This document shows positions 1 to 12,669 of a DNA stretch of 64,000 nt, in pieces. Source of the stretch: Undaria pinnatifida (lineage: Eukaryota > Sar > Phaeophyceae > Laminariales > Alariaceae); contig JABAKD010000024.1 of assembly GCA_012845835.1 (NCBI GenBank), forward strand, positions 1,742,362-1,806,361. Reading direction: 5' to 3'. Under the pieces are notes generated by a model that was not told where the DNA came from, searched no databases, and saw only the letters and a list, made by a program, of their open reading frames with translations. The position numbers and the translations under genes are program-made. How positions within the stretch are numbered: the stretch's first letter is position 1; each line of letters starts with the position of its first letter.

Positions 1-3000
1 GAGCTCGAGAAAGGGTATGTACCTACGGTATACCAGTAGCAATCGGCCTACGATAACACGAAGGGCGCGGCCACTGAGCGCAAGGATGCGAAGGGGGCCA
101 AAGAAGAAGGTATAGACGCGGAAACCAAGTCAGAAGAGAATAAGGGAACACGTGTCACGCTGTGAAGGCCAAACGAGTTTACGGCCTGAAGCGTAGTGCC
201 GAAGGGGCGGGCGGTCGGTCCATTTGTCGGAAGACAAGAGAGAAATAAAGGAACACTGCCTAACAGAACATCAGAGTCCGCTACGTTGGACATGGACACC
301 TGACGTGGGGCCATCGCTTGGACGGTGAAAGAGAAACAACCAAGACGCGAAGAAGTACGCAAGCGTCGGGCCATTAATCGAAAGGCAGAAGAGAAAGAGC
401 CTGAAGCAAGAGAAAACAAAAAACAGTGCCTAAAATAATGCCAGGGTCCGCAAGGTTGGACCTGGGAGGCTGACGTGGGACCATTGGTCGAAAGGCAAAA
501 CTATCAATAACCAGTACGCTGATGTGTAACGGAAGCACAGGGGCCGTAATGTGGGACCTAGGAGGCTAGCATAAGGCCCTTGGTCGAACTGTAGAACGGG
601 AAACCGAGGCTACCAAAACAAATCGCGAAAACGCAGTGAAAGACAACACCGTAGTGAAATACAACACCTAAACAGTGGCACAGACAACACCAAAATGATG
701 GTACTGGAGGCGTGTGTGATACGCCGGAAAGCTTAACCGGGGGGCAACAGTGGAGTACCCTTGAAAGCTATCTGGGTACAGTGCCATGAAAACGGGAAGA
801 AATATGTGGTGAAGTCACCTAGCCAAAGCTATGCGCAAACAAGGACGAAACTGAAACGTAGACACCAGAAAGACGGAAGGCACTATCGGAAGCCGGAAAG
901 AGAGTCGACATATGACACCTTGAGAGGGTAACTAATAACGGGAACAATGCCAGCAAACGTAGCGAGGCTATTCAACCATAACAAAGCAAGCCAAAAACGG
1001 GGTCAACACGAGGATACTCGTTCAGCTCGAAGCAGCGCTGAAAGTGTCTAGATCCAAAAAGAATGCAGGGAACAGAGAAGACAATATGAAGAAAAGCCGC
1101 AGCTGGGTACTATACGTCGGGAACGCGGGGTCGCTAACGTGGAGCAACCCTAAAAAGGTAACCGAGAAAAATGCAGGGAAAAACAGGAAATAGGCAAATC
1201 GTGTCATAGCAACGTGCTGCAGCCTGACAAAAAGAAGGGTCCATAGCAAAGGACCTTGAAAGGCTACTTTCAGAAAACGAGCAACACTAGGTACGTAGCG
1301 AAGGTATACCTCCGAAAGCGATTTCGCCGGAAAAAAAAAAACAACACGAAAGGGGGTCAACAGGGAACGACCTATATGGGCTGCGAAGCCAAACTGGAGT
1401 CGAAACGTGGGCCCGATGCGACAAGTACGCCAACAAGCCAAGAGCAAAACGGGGGCCAAGAGGGGAGGGCCTGTGGACTGCACAGTCAGGACGGGCTGTA
1501 AACCCATGATTAAGGCCGGTGTAGTTGAACCCTATTGGCAGGTATGCCGAAAAGAAACAAGAAAAAGTGGTCGAGAAAAACGAGACCTGTTGGCTGCAAA
1601 GCCAGGACGGGGGTCAGTGTCGTTGGACCGTAGGGGCAGCGGTGCCGAGAGAAAAAGGTAAGAAATAGTGGTCCAGGGGAATAGATCCGCTGGCTACGAA
1701 GCAAGAACGGAGCCCGACAGCAAGGGGCTCTTGGCGGCAGGTACGACCAAACAAAAGGCAGAGGCCGAAGAGAACCGACAGATGGGCTGAAGAGTCAGCA
1801 CGGGACCGCTAACATGGAACCTAAGGGGGGCTCTCAATGTGAAGCCAGTGGTCGACAACATGGGACCATAGACAGCAGCAATAGCTGAAATGCCGTAATA
1901 CCAAGTGGCTGAGGCTAAAGTGCAGCGACGTCAGTCGTGGGAAGAAGTACGGCAAGAACAAAGAAAGGTCCAGCAACGAAAGGGACGTATGCCAAGGGGC
2001 AAGGAGAAGTCCAACAGCAACAACAAAAAAGGAGGTAATGCCTCGCGAAAAACGAAGAGAAATAACGCGGAAAGCATCCATGTTGTCACCAATCGCATAA
2101 GGCGAGGTGGGAACGACACGTTAGAAAACCTCGACATGGTCCGGAAACGCCATGTTTCGTCGGTATGCACGAAACGTGGGTAGGCTACATAGGCGGTAGA
2201 AGGCGGAAGCAAAACCACAAAGGCAAACACTCGTCGCACTGTAGAAAAGTAGAACAACTTGGTCGCGAGTTCAGGATCAGGGCGCCCATGAAGGTCACCG
2301 AAAAACTAACAAAAGCCATACTTTGAATGCGGCAAATAAGACAGAAGGCACACTACTACGTTCAAACGTTGTTGGGGCCTCAATGATACTCAGACTGTAA
2401 GGGAGTACTTTGGGGAGCCACGAGGCAATATTACTGACGATATCGGTACCTACCAGGTAAAATTGTACTGAGACAGTAAGGTCCAAAGCTTATACGCGCA
2501 CGAATTCTCCCAGAAGAAAGGAGAGAGGGCAACTACGGTCGGTCGCTAGCTGCGCACGGCGATAACCACTAAAGAGCATACGTGCCCAGAAATAACAAGA
2601 AAACAAAAACAAATAATACCCGCGTTGCATGGACGCGAAAGCGGAAGGTATCGGTTCCGAAAATTCACGAACGCCAGAGTCGGGAGGAAATACGTTCCGA
2701 AAACGCACACACTGCCGAGAGGAGGGGGTGTACGTTCCCATCCGGCACATAGTGCAGGGAGAGGGGAAACCAAGATAGAAAAACCGAGCTAACACGATAT
2801 TAATTTCAACACTCATACCGTGAGAGCGGTAAAAACGGGGTCTTAACACAACGGAGGGCTCAGAAACTCTGCGAAAGAGCACGCACATGGTGCAGACGAT
2901 ATCTCGGCTGAGAAGGAATCAGGCGAAACTATTACGATGTCGCGGGCTGATACCGTAAGCCGGACAGAGGGAGGGGGCAAGTCACGTGCAACTCTAATAA

Positions 3001-3311
3001 TGCTAGCGGCGCGCATGCACAGCGTGCAAGCGAAGTTCAGGCTAATAAGGACCAAGCGAAACTACCATGGTTTCGGGGGTTGATACTGTAAAGAAGCCTA
3101 GAGGGGGGGGGGGTCGTGAACAAACGACGGACCCGAAAATACTAGCAGTTGATGTCGTGAAACTCTGAAAATGTGGCCTACTATAGAGCCATTTCTACTC
3201 GAAGCTAAGCGACAAAAAAAAAACGGGGAAAACATACGCGAAAGCACTTGGATGTCCAACCGAGAAGATGGAACTTGTGCAGGGCAATATGACGCAAACA
3301 AGGGGGGCAAC

Positions 3312-3640
3312 ACGCCTCAATAAGCACCTACGGCGTGCGTAGTACAGAAAATAGAGGAAGGGCCAGAGCACATACCACGTATACCACAGTGGTAACAGAA
3401 CAAATACGACGCCTCAATAAGCACCTATGACACGGAGTGCAAATATTTGGGGAAGGGCTAAGACACATATGCCAAAGCGGTAAGAAGCCGAATATGACGC
3501 CTCATTAAGTACCAATGACGTACGTAGTGCAAAAAGCGGAAGAGCCAAGATGGGCATGCCACAGCGGTTTTGGAGACATATACGATGCCCAATATGCACC
3601 TATTTCGTACGTATTGCAGAAATCAAGGGGAAGGCCAACG
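3312..3640. repeat. Tandem repeat, about 88-97 bp units, four copies
   Basis: Units begin with ACGCCTCAATAAGCACCTA or a close variant at 3312, 3409, 3497 and 3585. The spacing is therefore 97, 88 and 88 bases. Copies share the phrases GCACCTATG.C, GTAGTGCA.AAA and GGAAGGGCC but have diverged strongly. No coding role is visible. Confidence 0.6.
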
Positions 3641-3838
3641 AAAAAAAAATACTACAGCGGATTCGCGGACAGCGAAACAAGGGTACGCTAAACCGACGAG
3701 AGGAAACGAAAACACGGCAGGTTTGGGCCAAGTTACGAAAACGGGGCAGGTTAAACCGTCGCAAACAGGAAGACAGAACCACCAAAACTTTTCGGCCTGG
3801 TTACGAAAATGGGGCCAGCTAAATCAGTGGCTGGAAGG

Positions 3839-3970
3839 CCAGGGTAGCACACCGACGCAAGCACGCAAACATATGTGCTCGTCAAAAGTGGAACAGCCCG
3901 AAAAGTCAGGGTATCACACCGACACAAGCACGCGAACATATGTGCTGTTCAAAAGTGTGACTACCCGAAG
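3839..3970. repeat. 67-bp direct repeat, two copies
   Basis: AGGGTAGCACACCGACGC at 3841 recurs as AGGGTATCACACCGACAC at 3908. Both are followed by AAGCACGC.AACATATGTGCT and a CAAAAGTG run. The period is 67 bases. Confidence 0.65.
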
Positions 3971-4599
3971 CGTCAAGGCAAAGAAGAGGCACCTTGAAAC
4001 TAACTAAACAACAAAATCAAACCCAAAAGAGAAAATCAAGAAGCCAATGCGCACAAAACAAATGCCATGAAAAAAACTCAAGAAGGAACTCAAGAAACAT
4101 GGTGAGGGTCAGGGACAACAAGACAAAAGGGTAAGTGCGACTCAACGCGATAATACCCTGACTGCAGATATCCCTGTCGCGTGGCGTTGTAGGCACGCCG
4201 GTCCGTAGATGGTGCTCCGCGAAGATATGCAGTAGAGACGCCGTAGGTTGATCCTGGAACCGGGTGATGTAGGGTTTGAAGAAAGATCCGATGGAACGCG
4301 GCTGGTGGTCGTACTAGGGTGTGCTGCAGCGCTCCGATCGCGAGACAGTGACGTCGTGGTGTTCGCGGAAGATGTGGTAGGAGCGCTGGAGACGGATGAT
4401 TGTCCAGTAGAACGCGTTGAAGAGCTCCGAGCACGAACCGGTGAGGACGGATTGTTTGCGGACGATGCGGTTGGAGCTATTTGACGGAAGAAGACGAGGT
4501 TGCAGTAGCTCAATATGGTAGGTTGAAGAAGGTGGCGAATAGCGTACGCGGTGGTGGAATGTGCGTGTTCCGCAGCGTACATGTAGACGCAAGCGTTGA

Positions 4600-5060
4600 C
4601 GCTATAGTAGTCCTTTAAAGTGGGCCTGTGGAGATGCCTGCGGTTCTCGCGGTGGTGGAGTTCGCTTTGTACGCGGCGAGGATAATGGCGTGGTTGCTGG
4701 AATAGGCGGTAGAAAAGACCCGAAGTAGCCGGCGATGGCTGTGACGCCGGGGCGGTTAGTAGCGGACTGAAGGAGCAAACCTACCGGCGCGGTGGCTGCA
4801 GGAGTCGGCGAAATATGTCCCCGCTGGTCGGCGCTGACGGCACGATGACGCCGGAGTTGGTGGTAGTGGCCTGGAAGAGGGCGCCTCGCTGTTGGTAGCG
4901 GTTTGAAGCGGCAGACCCATCGGTGCATGGCTGCAGAAGTCGGTGAAACAATTCCCAGATTGTCGGAGTAGATGGTGGCGACGACGTCGGGGCCGGCGGT
5001 AGTGGCCAAAAGAAGAAAGGTCGCCTTGACGTTGGTAGTGGCTTGAAGGGGAAAGACATC
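4600..5060. repeat. About 138-bp tandem repeat, three copies
   Basis: The phrase GTAG(C/T)GG..TGAAG recurs near 4758, 4894 and 5035. Each copy also shares GGCTGCAG(A/G)AGTCGG and a GT(A/T)GTGGCC run. Spacing is about 136-141 bases. Minus-strand frames through it are proline- and alanine-rich low-complexity sequence and are probably not genes. Confidence 0.5.
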
Positions 5061-5525
5061 GAATGATGAAGTCGCGGAAGACGGAGGTGGAGCTCAGGTG
5101 AAAGGTGGAGCTCTGACGAAGGTGGAGCTTTGGTCGCGAAGCTCAGATGACGACAGGCGGCGACGAATTTTCGTGCAGGAGGAGCTGTGGTCGCGAAGCG
5201 CAGGTGACGACAAAGCTCTGTCCAAGATGGAGCTCTGAAAAAGGTGGATCTCTGGTCTTGAAGCTCGGGTGACGGCGAAGCTCTGGTGAAAGGTGGAACT
5301 CCGGTGAACGTGGAGCTCTGGTCGCGAAGCTCAGGTGACGGCGAAACTCAGGTGACGATGGAGCTCTGGTGGCAAAGCTCAGGCGACGACGAAACTCACG
5401 TGACGATGGAGCTCTGGTGGCAAAGCTCAGGTGACGACGGAACTCACGTGACGATGGAGCTCTGGTGGCAAAGCTCAGGTGACGACGGAGCTCAGATGAC
5501 GATGGAGCTCTGGTCGCGGTGTTCG
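5060..5525. repeat. 48-bp minisatellite
   Basis: GATGGAGCTCTGGTGGCAAA starts at 5357, 5405 and 5453, an exact 48-bp period. More diverged units built from GTGGAGCTCTGG and AAGCTCAGGTGACG run upstream to about 5060. Because 48 is a multiple of three, the frames stay open on both strands; the minus strand reads as a 16-residue repeat. That alone does not make it a gene. It ends about 180 bases before the assembly gap, which may hold more repeats. Confidence 0.75.
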
Positions 5526-5699
5526 CGCGGCAGTGGGGGGGGGGTCGATGATCTTGGAAGTGTAGCCACAGATACTGGCGAGGAAAAAACCGTAGTCGGA
5601 AGGGCAGTCCACAGTTTTCAGCGGCGGCTGTGGAGCGGTGACGGCTCCGGGAAAATAATGGTCCGACGAAGGATGAGGCCACAAAGGGATGCGCCAATG

Positions 5700-6199
5700 N
5701 NNNNNNNNNNNNNNNNNNNNNNNNNNNNNNNNNNNNNNNNNNNNNNNNNNNNNNNNNNNNNNNNNNNNNNNNNNNNNNNNNNNNNNNNNNNNNNNNNNNN
5801 NNNNNNNNNNNNNNNNNNNNNNNNNNNNNNNNNNNNNNNNNNNNNNNNNNNNNNNNNNNNNNNNNNNNNNNNNNNNNNNNNNNNNNNNNNNNNNNNNNNN
5901 NNNNNNNNNNNNNNNNNNNNNNNNNNNNNNNNNNNNNNNNNNNNNNNNNNNNNNNNNNNNNNNNNNNNNNNNNNNNNNNNNNNNNNNNNNNNNNNNNNNN
6001 NNNNNNNNNNNNNNNNNNNNNNNNNNNNNNNNNNNNNNNNNNNNNNNNNNNNNNNNNNNNNNNNNNNNNNNNNNNNNNNNNNNNNNNNNNNNNNNNNNNN
6101 NNNNNNNNNNNNNNNNNNNNNNNNNNNNNNNNNNNNNNNNNNNNNNNNNNNNNNNNNNNNNNNNNNNNNNNNNNNNNNNNNNNNNNNNNNNNNNNNNNN
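5700..6199. other. Assembly gap (500 N)
   Basis: Exactly 500 unknown bases, a round number that suggests a scaffold gap of arbitrary size. It lies between the 48-bp minisatellite zone and another degenerate repeat zone, so unresolved repeats are the likely cause. Confidence 0.99.
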
Positions 6200-6239
6200 A
6201 AAATGAAAGGTAAAAAAAAAAGAAACAGTTATCGACTTT

Positions 6240-7150
6240 CAAGCTTGCGCAGCAACGTTACAATTTTGAGCAGCATAGACCCTGCTTTATCGTAAAATTG
6301 AAGCGAAAAATGCGTTGAAATTTGGGCATCATCTACCCTGTATCACCAGAAACGGGGAAAAGTAAACTCGGTCCGGTGACAAAAATCGGGCAAATCTCAG
6401 CAGCGTCTACTCCACTTCATCATACGAGATGGGGCAGATGCGAGGGACTTTGATGCGTTCTGTCGCAAAAAAAAAAAAAAATGTTAGCGTAGAGCCTGCT
6501 TTTGTTATGGCGTAAAAAGCTGGCCGAACGCGGGGGGGGGGGGAATAATCCAATATTAGACAGAGCGTAGAGCTCGGGCACGACAAATATACTGGCAAAA
6601 TGATCTTACAGCAGATGCATATGGGCATGATAGAGCCCATATATAGCTTAAAACTGGTAAGTAAGAGACACGGTTACTGCAGCATTTCGGATGATGTGAG
6701 CAGCATAGGGGGCCGTGCGTGAGACAAAACCGACGGAATTCATATATGACACTAGTATCCTGACAAATTAAGGCAGCATAAAGCCCGTGTATGACAGAAG
6801 GCTGGCGAGATACACGTACTACAGCAGTATTTTGTCAATTTTTTTTAACAGCGTAGATGCGATGCAATGGCCAAAATGTACGAAGTGTACGCTAAACAGC
6901 AGCATGATGACAAACGGCAAAATAGAGCCCTGTACGTCATAAGCTGGTAAGAATTGCACACTAGACAACGGTAATTTCGCCATAGCAGTGTAGGGTCCGC
7001 GTACGATATGTTTTTAACTGGAGAGATGGTACGTGCGACACCACCAGTCAGTGTATAAAAACAAAACGAAAGTTTGCACGAGAAAAAAAAAAACAGTACA
7101 AGTAGAAATTCCCCACGACAAATTTAAGCAGCAGTTACTCGTACGTGCTT
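6240..7150. repeat. Degenerate tandem repeat zone, GCAGCATAGA..CC type
   Basis: Phrases like GAGCAGCATAGACCCTG, GTTAGCGTAGAGCCTG, GAGCAGCATAGGGGGCC and GGCAGCATAAAGCCCG recur about every 80-120 bases. They are followed by CGTA.GACA.AA and GCTGG(T/C)AAGA. The copies are too diverged to fix a unit length by eye. No gene is visible. Confidence 0.45.
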
Positions 7151-8810
7151 GTTAACCATGCAAGAAACAAGAAAACAAAGTAGCTATCAATAAAGCAAAC
7201 AAGGGAAATGCATCAAAACAAAAGAACAAACAAACCAGGGGCAAACCAAAACGACTTTGGGATGGCGGTGGAAACGGGGTACTACCGGGAGTATCAGGAC
7301 AAGACGCAACCGTGCATGCAGGCCTAAAACCCTGGGAGTCAGACTCGGTACAACTCCGTACCTGGTGGGGGGGTAGGTATGCTACGATTATGAGGGTGTG
7401 CCACGCCGGTATGGTACGCGTCAACCCATACGTGTGTACGTGCCACTGCTTGTGCTGTGTACGAGGTACGCAAATTATCTATGAGCCGCTGTCTCACCAA
7501 AGGTACGCAAGCAAAAATATTACTAATACGTCGTACCCGATGCCAATCACACGCCGTAAAAATGACACCACCGGCTAAGTATGCGGGCAGAAAAAGAAAA
7601 AAAAGAGAAACGAGAATTACGAAAAGCGGGCCTATACGAGCACATGAGCCGTACTGTGAGCGAACCCACATAAAGGTGGAGTGTCTCATAGGTCAGAGAT
7701 GCACTGCTCGAAACGTTACAGCACACAGCGTGCTGGTACCTGGTAAAAATATGCCAAGAAACCAAAACCCATACATGGTTCAGCTAAAAAACGAAACCAA
7801 AAAAATAGTCACGCACAACTGCAGGCCTGCTGTGTCTATAATACTCTGTATAGATTATTAGCAGAAATGCGAGGGGATGACCAAAAGTAGGAGAGAGAAA
7901 GGCGAGTCATTGCCTTCATCCGAAGCGCGCAACTCGTACTCGGGGGGGTGTGGTAGGGCAAACTATTGCACATGTACCCCTATTCCGTAACGACACGGTA
8001 CAGTTGTAAGGTGTGGTGCAACGGAGCCGGCCACTCGAATTAGTCGAGTGCAAACAGCTCACAGGGGTCCAACTGCGAAATTTCCCACAAGGTTTTTTTT
8101 ACGGGAACCTGGCGGGGTATTCGTCTGGACAGGACTCCCAACATTGGAACGAACCACTGGGAATTAGAGTGGGAACGCTTTTGGAGTGGAAAAGAGGTGA
8201 AGACAACTGAATAGACCATAGCACCAAAACAAAAATAGGGGAGCATTTTCTTCGTTCGATTGTCATAGTAGTGTCCCACGAAGAGAGAGCACGGGAAGAC
8301 AATATTTCGAAAAACTGCTGCGCAAAGCCGTGGTAGCTGCAGACTCAACAAGTCCGTCGCATAGTAGAGGCCTGGAGAGGCCCGTGGTTTGCGGATAGGA
8401 GACAAACAGATAACCAAGTTCGCTACTGGATGAAAGGGAGTATGTTAAAATACGAGAGGAAAAGCAAAAAAAAGTAAAAAATAAAAACTACCAAAAAAAA
8501 CGGGAAAAGTAAAATGCAAAGCTGTGCAAGCCGAAAAGAGCTTGCCTTGGGGAGAGAAGAACACCGGGGAGAAGGTCACGAAGCCCAAGGTCGACACGTT
8601 CACTGCTACGACGTCGCCAATTGTGGTGGTACTCCGAGTGGGGGATGCGTGGTTGGTCGGTGTTGGGAAGCGTGCTCCTCATGGGTTCCGGTGCCCTTGT
8701 TTGGTCTCTCCTCATGGCTCGCTGGATAGACTCAAAAGCTTATACATTATTTCCTCTTCATTGGACTCTAAAAGACAGACAACACAGGCCTAGCCACGAT
8801 AGGGCTGGGT
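7150..8810. other. No recognisable gene
   Basis: Several short open frames occur, the longest 134 codons at 7457-7861 (+) and 125 codons at 8040-8417 (-). None shows a known domain, a repeat pattern or convincing intron signals. A G-rich, AGGTAGAGC-type simple repeat sits at about 8812-8850. Confidence 0.4.
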
Positions 8811-8849
8811 AGAGCAGGTAGAGCGGGAGGAGCAGGTAGAGCAGGTAGT

Positions 8850-9487
8850 GAGAGCACGGGGGTGGGGTGAAGCTCACAGAGTTCGCTTCACCCCAGCATT
8901 GCTACTGTGCTCTGTTCCGGACCTTTTCCTATGGAACGTACAAGGAACGTTCTCCTGGATGTCCTAATGTTCCCATTAGCGCTTAACGCGCTTACTTCTA
9001 TCTATCTTGTCCAGAGGAGGAGCGTTCCATTTCCGAGAACGCTCTTGTGGTACAAACTAGCTAGATTCTACGGGTTATCCGCTTCACTCGGAATATTCCG
9101 TTTAAGAGAACCTTCTTGTGGCCAATAGACCATGAATCTGCGGACTATCCTACCGAATCTATTGCCAGCTATGCTGACACTCTATAACACTGCAACTAAC
9201 TGCTACGTTTCTTTTTCATTTGGCCATCACGACCCAAATTACGGCAATCTATCTTCTTGTACACTCATGAACGAAAATATTTCCCGCAGAACCTTTGCGT
9301 GTGTGTGTGCTGCCCGTTCCGCGGTCGCCCATTACGCCCAATATGCGGAAGCATAAAAATCTGCGAACGCCCGTTAGAAGAGAGATGTGCTTCTTTTGGT
9401 AAAGATTAACCATTACCATTATTGATTAAGTGAGCTAACAGCCGTCAGCTCATCTTCTAACTCGTCGTTTGTTGCACGGTTTACTTT
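8850..9487. other. No recognisable gene
   Basis: Moderately AT-rich unique-looking sequence. Short plus-strand frames (8907-9128, 9132-9356) have no recognisable domain and I see nothing else to annotate. Confidence 0.4.
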
Positions 9488-9705
9488 TTTTCTTTTTTTT
9501 TTTATCCTCCGGCGGATGGAGAAAAATAAATACTTAGCTCACCGCACTTCCACGTATTTTCATACGCATCGTGTGTCGATTAACTCAGTTGCTTTCGCAG
9601 CCCAACGCTAGCTGGAGCACCCTTGGGGTCCCATTGTAGGTATAGCGTAAGCTGTCCCTATCAGTGGTCTTCGTTACAACCCCGGCAGCGCAAGCTGCCG
9701 TTTAC
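9488..9705 (-). mobile_element. Retroposon family B, 3' end (copy 1)
   Basis: On the minus strand this copy ends with a GGAGGATAAAAAAA-type A tail. It matches about 51,262-51,487 along its whole length and about 24,640-24,775 in its 3' part. Shared phrases include GGCAGCTTGCGCTGCCGGGG, AGCGTTGGGCTGCGAAAGC and CCATCC(G/A)CCGGAGGAT. Three dispersed copies, two of them ending in A runs, point to a SINE or to the 3' end of a LINE. Which of these it is cannot be told from this window. Confidence 0.6.
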
Positions 9706-9839
9706 ACGTTATACTGACTGATACTTTTCTTTGCACCCATGACACAATGTACATGTAACACCTCGCCTCTGTGGTTATCATGGTGTGCCTCTGACAAAGA
9801 AGTCGAAAACTAATAGCATGGCTCTTTACGGCGTTCGGG

Positions 9840-10150
9840 GCGGTTAATAACCGGACCGCACCGCACCGAGCCGACAGGAAAAGCCGCACCGTATCGCACT
9901 GTAAGACATCAATATATCCGAACCGCTATGAAGGGTTCAAGACATCTGAAAACCGCAACGAACCGTATTATAGTACTAATAGTGGTAGAATTTACGACTT
10001 CTGAAAACCGCACCGAACCTCACCGTAGGATATATCATAGCATCAGCACCGAACCGCACCGAACCGCACCGTAAGATTCCCGGTTTCCTAAAACCGCACC
10101 AGACGGCACCGTAGAAATGCCATCGAAACCGCACCGCACCATGCGCATGA
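9840..10150 (+). repeat. CCGCACCGAA degenerate minisatellite (copy 1)
   Basis: The words CCGCACCGAA, CCGCACCGTA(A/G)GA and CTGAAAACCGCACC recur at irregular 20-70 base spacing. The same words form a second cluster at 30,540-30,860. Low-complexity frames on the minus strand read RCGSVRF-like repeats, which follow from the DNA repeat. Confidence 0.65.
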
Positions 10151-10599
10151 AGATACGGCGCTAAAACCCGTTAGATCTCGGTTGTTTATCGGTGTGCAGT
10201 CAACTTGAAACCGTAGAACACCCGCGGTTCCATCGGCCGCGGAACAGCGCTACACGTACGACGTCGTATACGCGCTTTAATCAAGGTTGCCAAACAGTTT
10301 AAAGGATCGTTACTTCTTTATCGCGGTATCTTATCAAGTAGCAGCACGGGCTAACACTCTTGCAGCACTGTGATACTCCGTGTCGCTCTTCCGGGAAGGA
10401 ATATGCTGAATAACTTGACCCTCGATATAACAACCTCGTCACGTGTAGCGAGGCGTTTCCGCTCTGATCTATCGGTACTCTGAAACGGAAAGAAACACGC
10501 GGTTGAATTCGTGCTAAACCGGCATCAACCAGTTGTCGAGCCAACTCTGAAATGGTGACATATTGCGGGATTTAATTTATTTTTGAGGGTTTTTTCGGT

Positions 10600-11345
10600 G
10601 GATGGTGATATATGCATTGGTTTGGGTAGGACAACCCGCTCGAGAAAGGTGTCAAACAGAATGGCCTTTTTCGCGAGCTGGTCGGATGCTTGATGTGGCT
10701 TGCCAACCAGACACATCCGGACATTGCGAACGCAGTGAGAGCGATAGCCAGGCACACCAACTCCCCCAGCGAGATACACTGGAAGAAGGCGGTTGGTAAT
10801 TCGGAGTATGTGTTTTTCACGAGTGATTTTGGTATTCCTTTTCAGAGAGGCAGTGGACTGGAGCTGGTTGCGTATGCGGATGCAGACTACGCCAGCAAGA
10901 CCACTGATAAGAGGTTGGTTTCCGATGGGGCAGTCATGTGCGCAGGGGCATGCGTGTGCTGGTTTTCGAGGACTCAAAAGTGCGTGACACTTTCGACCAC
11001 CGAAGCCGAGTACGTAGCACAGGCAGACACCATCAAGGAGGTGATTTTCTTGCGGTACGTGTGGAGGTGTATGTTTCCTGGTCTCGGTTTGCATCACGGT
11101 TTTCGAGGACAACAAGTGGGCAAGGCACCTGTCTCCTAACCCTGTGCGCGCGTCGAATTTGAAACACATCGACCTTAGGCACCACTTCCTACGAGAGCTT
11201 GTATTAAGGGGGAGAGTTTGACATTGTCACCGTAGAGTCTGAGCAGCAACACGCAGACTTCCTGACGAAGGCACTCGCCAGTCCAGTTTTTCGTTTTGAC
11301 CGGGACTTTGTGATGAACGTTTGATTTTGAGAGAATAGTAGAACA
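10600..11345 (+). mobile_element. Ty1/copia fossil, RNase H end
   Basis: The plus strand encodes a copia-type end of reverse transcriptase and RNase H. Visible motifs are MWLANQTHPDIANAV, LVAYADADYAS and LSTTEAEYVA, then a downstream HADFLTKAL-type ending. These are the standard C-terminal landmarks of copia polyproteins. The piece is decayed, with a few breaks, and no LTR pair can be recognised around it. It is not closely similar to the young copia element at 40,955-48,337, so it is an older family member. Confidence 0.8.
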
Positions 11346-12400
11346 TGTCATGATCTAGTACGCTAGGTTCGCTGTTTCTACTGTTTAACAATGATATTTG
11401 AGCAGGAAGTTTGAGATTTTTAGGACTTGGGGACGGCAACGGTTTCTGGAAACCTACCCATGGTCATCCCCGCGTAATCAGTCTCTGGATTTCTCAACTA
11501 GCCCCATAATGAGACCCAGCTGAGCCAAATCGTTTAGTTTTTATTCTGCAAGGAGAGGTCACGTCCACCTGTCACCGCTTGTGCGGGGAAGGATTTGCTT
11601 GACCAATTCGGAGGATTATAGGTCTCAAAGTCGACGAGTTCGATACGTGTGAACCCGAGGGCGACTAACTTTTTCGCGAGTTGATTTGAATTGTTTCTTG
11701 ACTTTTGAAATAATATCCTTTCACGATTGCGTCGTCTAATATGACATTATTACGCTCTGAATTTGAGCATTTGGAATCTGAATGAATGTTTAGTAAATAC
11801 CCAGCCGGGAGGCATTTGTCTTATTCGAAAGTGAGTTTTGAGACTGCTGTCCGATCACACTTGTTGGCACCCCCGTTTTATGGAGCTGACAACCGTTTTA
11901 TGAGGAAGGCTGAGTGCTGATTACGTGTAAGGCCGACGTTTGAGTTTTTGGATTTTTGGAATTTGGATTTCAGATTTGAGTTTGCGGTCTGGATTTCGGA
12001 TCTGAGTTTCTGTTTTTGGGTTCAGGATTTTACCACTTAGATCTTACGTTCGTGAAGATTCATGTTGGATACTGTCCCTGAACTGTATCTCTAGATTTGT
12101 GAAGTGCTTTTTAAGGACTATGGTGCTGCAATCTTTCTTTCTTGTCACGGTAGTACTGGGGGGATATTGGTTGACCGTATTTTTCATTGAATCGTTTTAC
12201 CCCGATGATATGACCACATAGCATTATACCGTATTATTTACGAATCAGGGAGGCTGTTGAGTGTATGCTTGGATATGATACGGATATGATGACGGTTGAG
12301 TATAGTAGGGGTTTCCAGTGATAGGTTGGCTACATCGTAGCGGTATATCGGGGTGGTGGAATTATTTTGGGTCTTTTGCCGTCACTCCTCGTTTTTCTTC
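11345..12400. other. No gene; T-rich low-complexity sequence
   Basis: This may include what is left of the LTR of the copia fossil just upstream, but no TG...CA pair can be shown. About 11,940-12,020 is a run of GGATTT/TTTGAG words. No open frame of interest is present. Confidence 0.35.
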
Positions 12401-12403
12401 TGA

Positions 12404-12669
12404 CCCAGGCTACGGTAGGGGGGTCCCCTTTTGGGCCTTTTATTTCAGTGGCTAGGGGTCACTCGCGCGAGTAACCCCTTTGTTCCTATGCAATCTTACG
12501 TTTTCTTTATGTTTTAAATTGACGAAATCAATCCGCAATGCAAAGGTGATCTAAGCTGCGGCAAACCAAGTTCCTAAACCATCTTCATCCGTAGGGTACA
12601 GAGCTACTCGTGCGAGTGGCTCAAACACACCAGTGAAAATGGGGGTACCCCCCCCTACCGTAGCCTTGG
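12404..12669. mobile_element. MITE-like element, family F (copy 1)
   Basis: The ends are inverted repeats: GGCTACGGTAGGGGGG at 12,408 and CCCCCCCTACCGTAGCC ending at 12,665; the flanking CCCA/TTGG bases nearly extend them. There is no coding capacity. Two near-palindromes lie inside, built on ACTCGCGCGAGT (about 12,470) and ACTCGTGCGAGT (about 12,606). Three more copies lie at 16,172, 33,931 and 34,587. The target duplication is unclear. Confidence 0.75.

Larger units (their letters stand above)
1..4100. repeat. Zone of old degenerate tandem repeats
   Basis: The stretch is purine-rich on the plus strand and shows recurring short phrases such as TGACGTGGG(A/G)CCAT near 301 and 471, GCTAAC(A/G)TGGA near 1133 and 1807, and AAACTA..GGG.TGATAC.GTA near 2927 and 3059. 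Spacing varies from about 65 to 190 bases, so several repeat types are interleaved. Open frames exist on both strands but none resembles a known protein, and they follow the base composition rather than a codon pattern. I read it as decayed satellite-like DNA with no supported gene. Confidence 0.45.

Noticed and set aside
5286-6213. Long open frames running into the N gap
   Set aside because: They consist of the 48-bp minisatellite and unknown bases.
10525-11169. 214-codon minus-strand frame
   Set aside because: It lies antisense to the recognisable copia RNase H piece and has no domain of its own.
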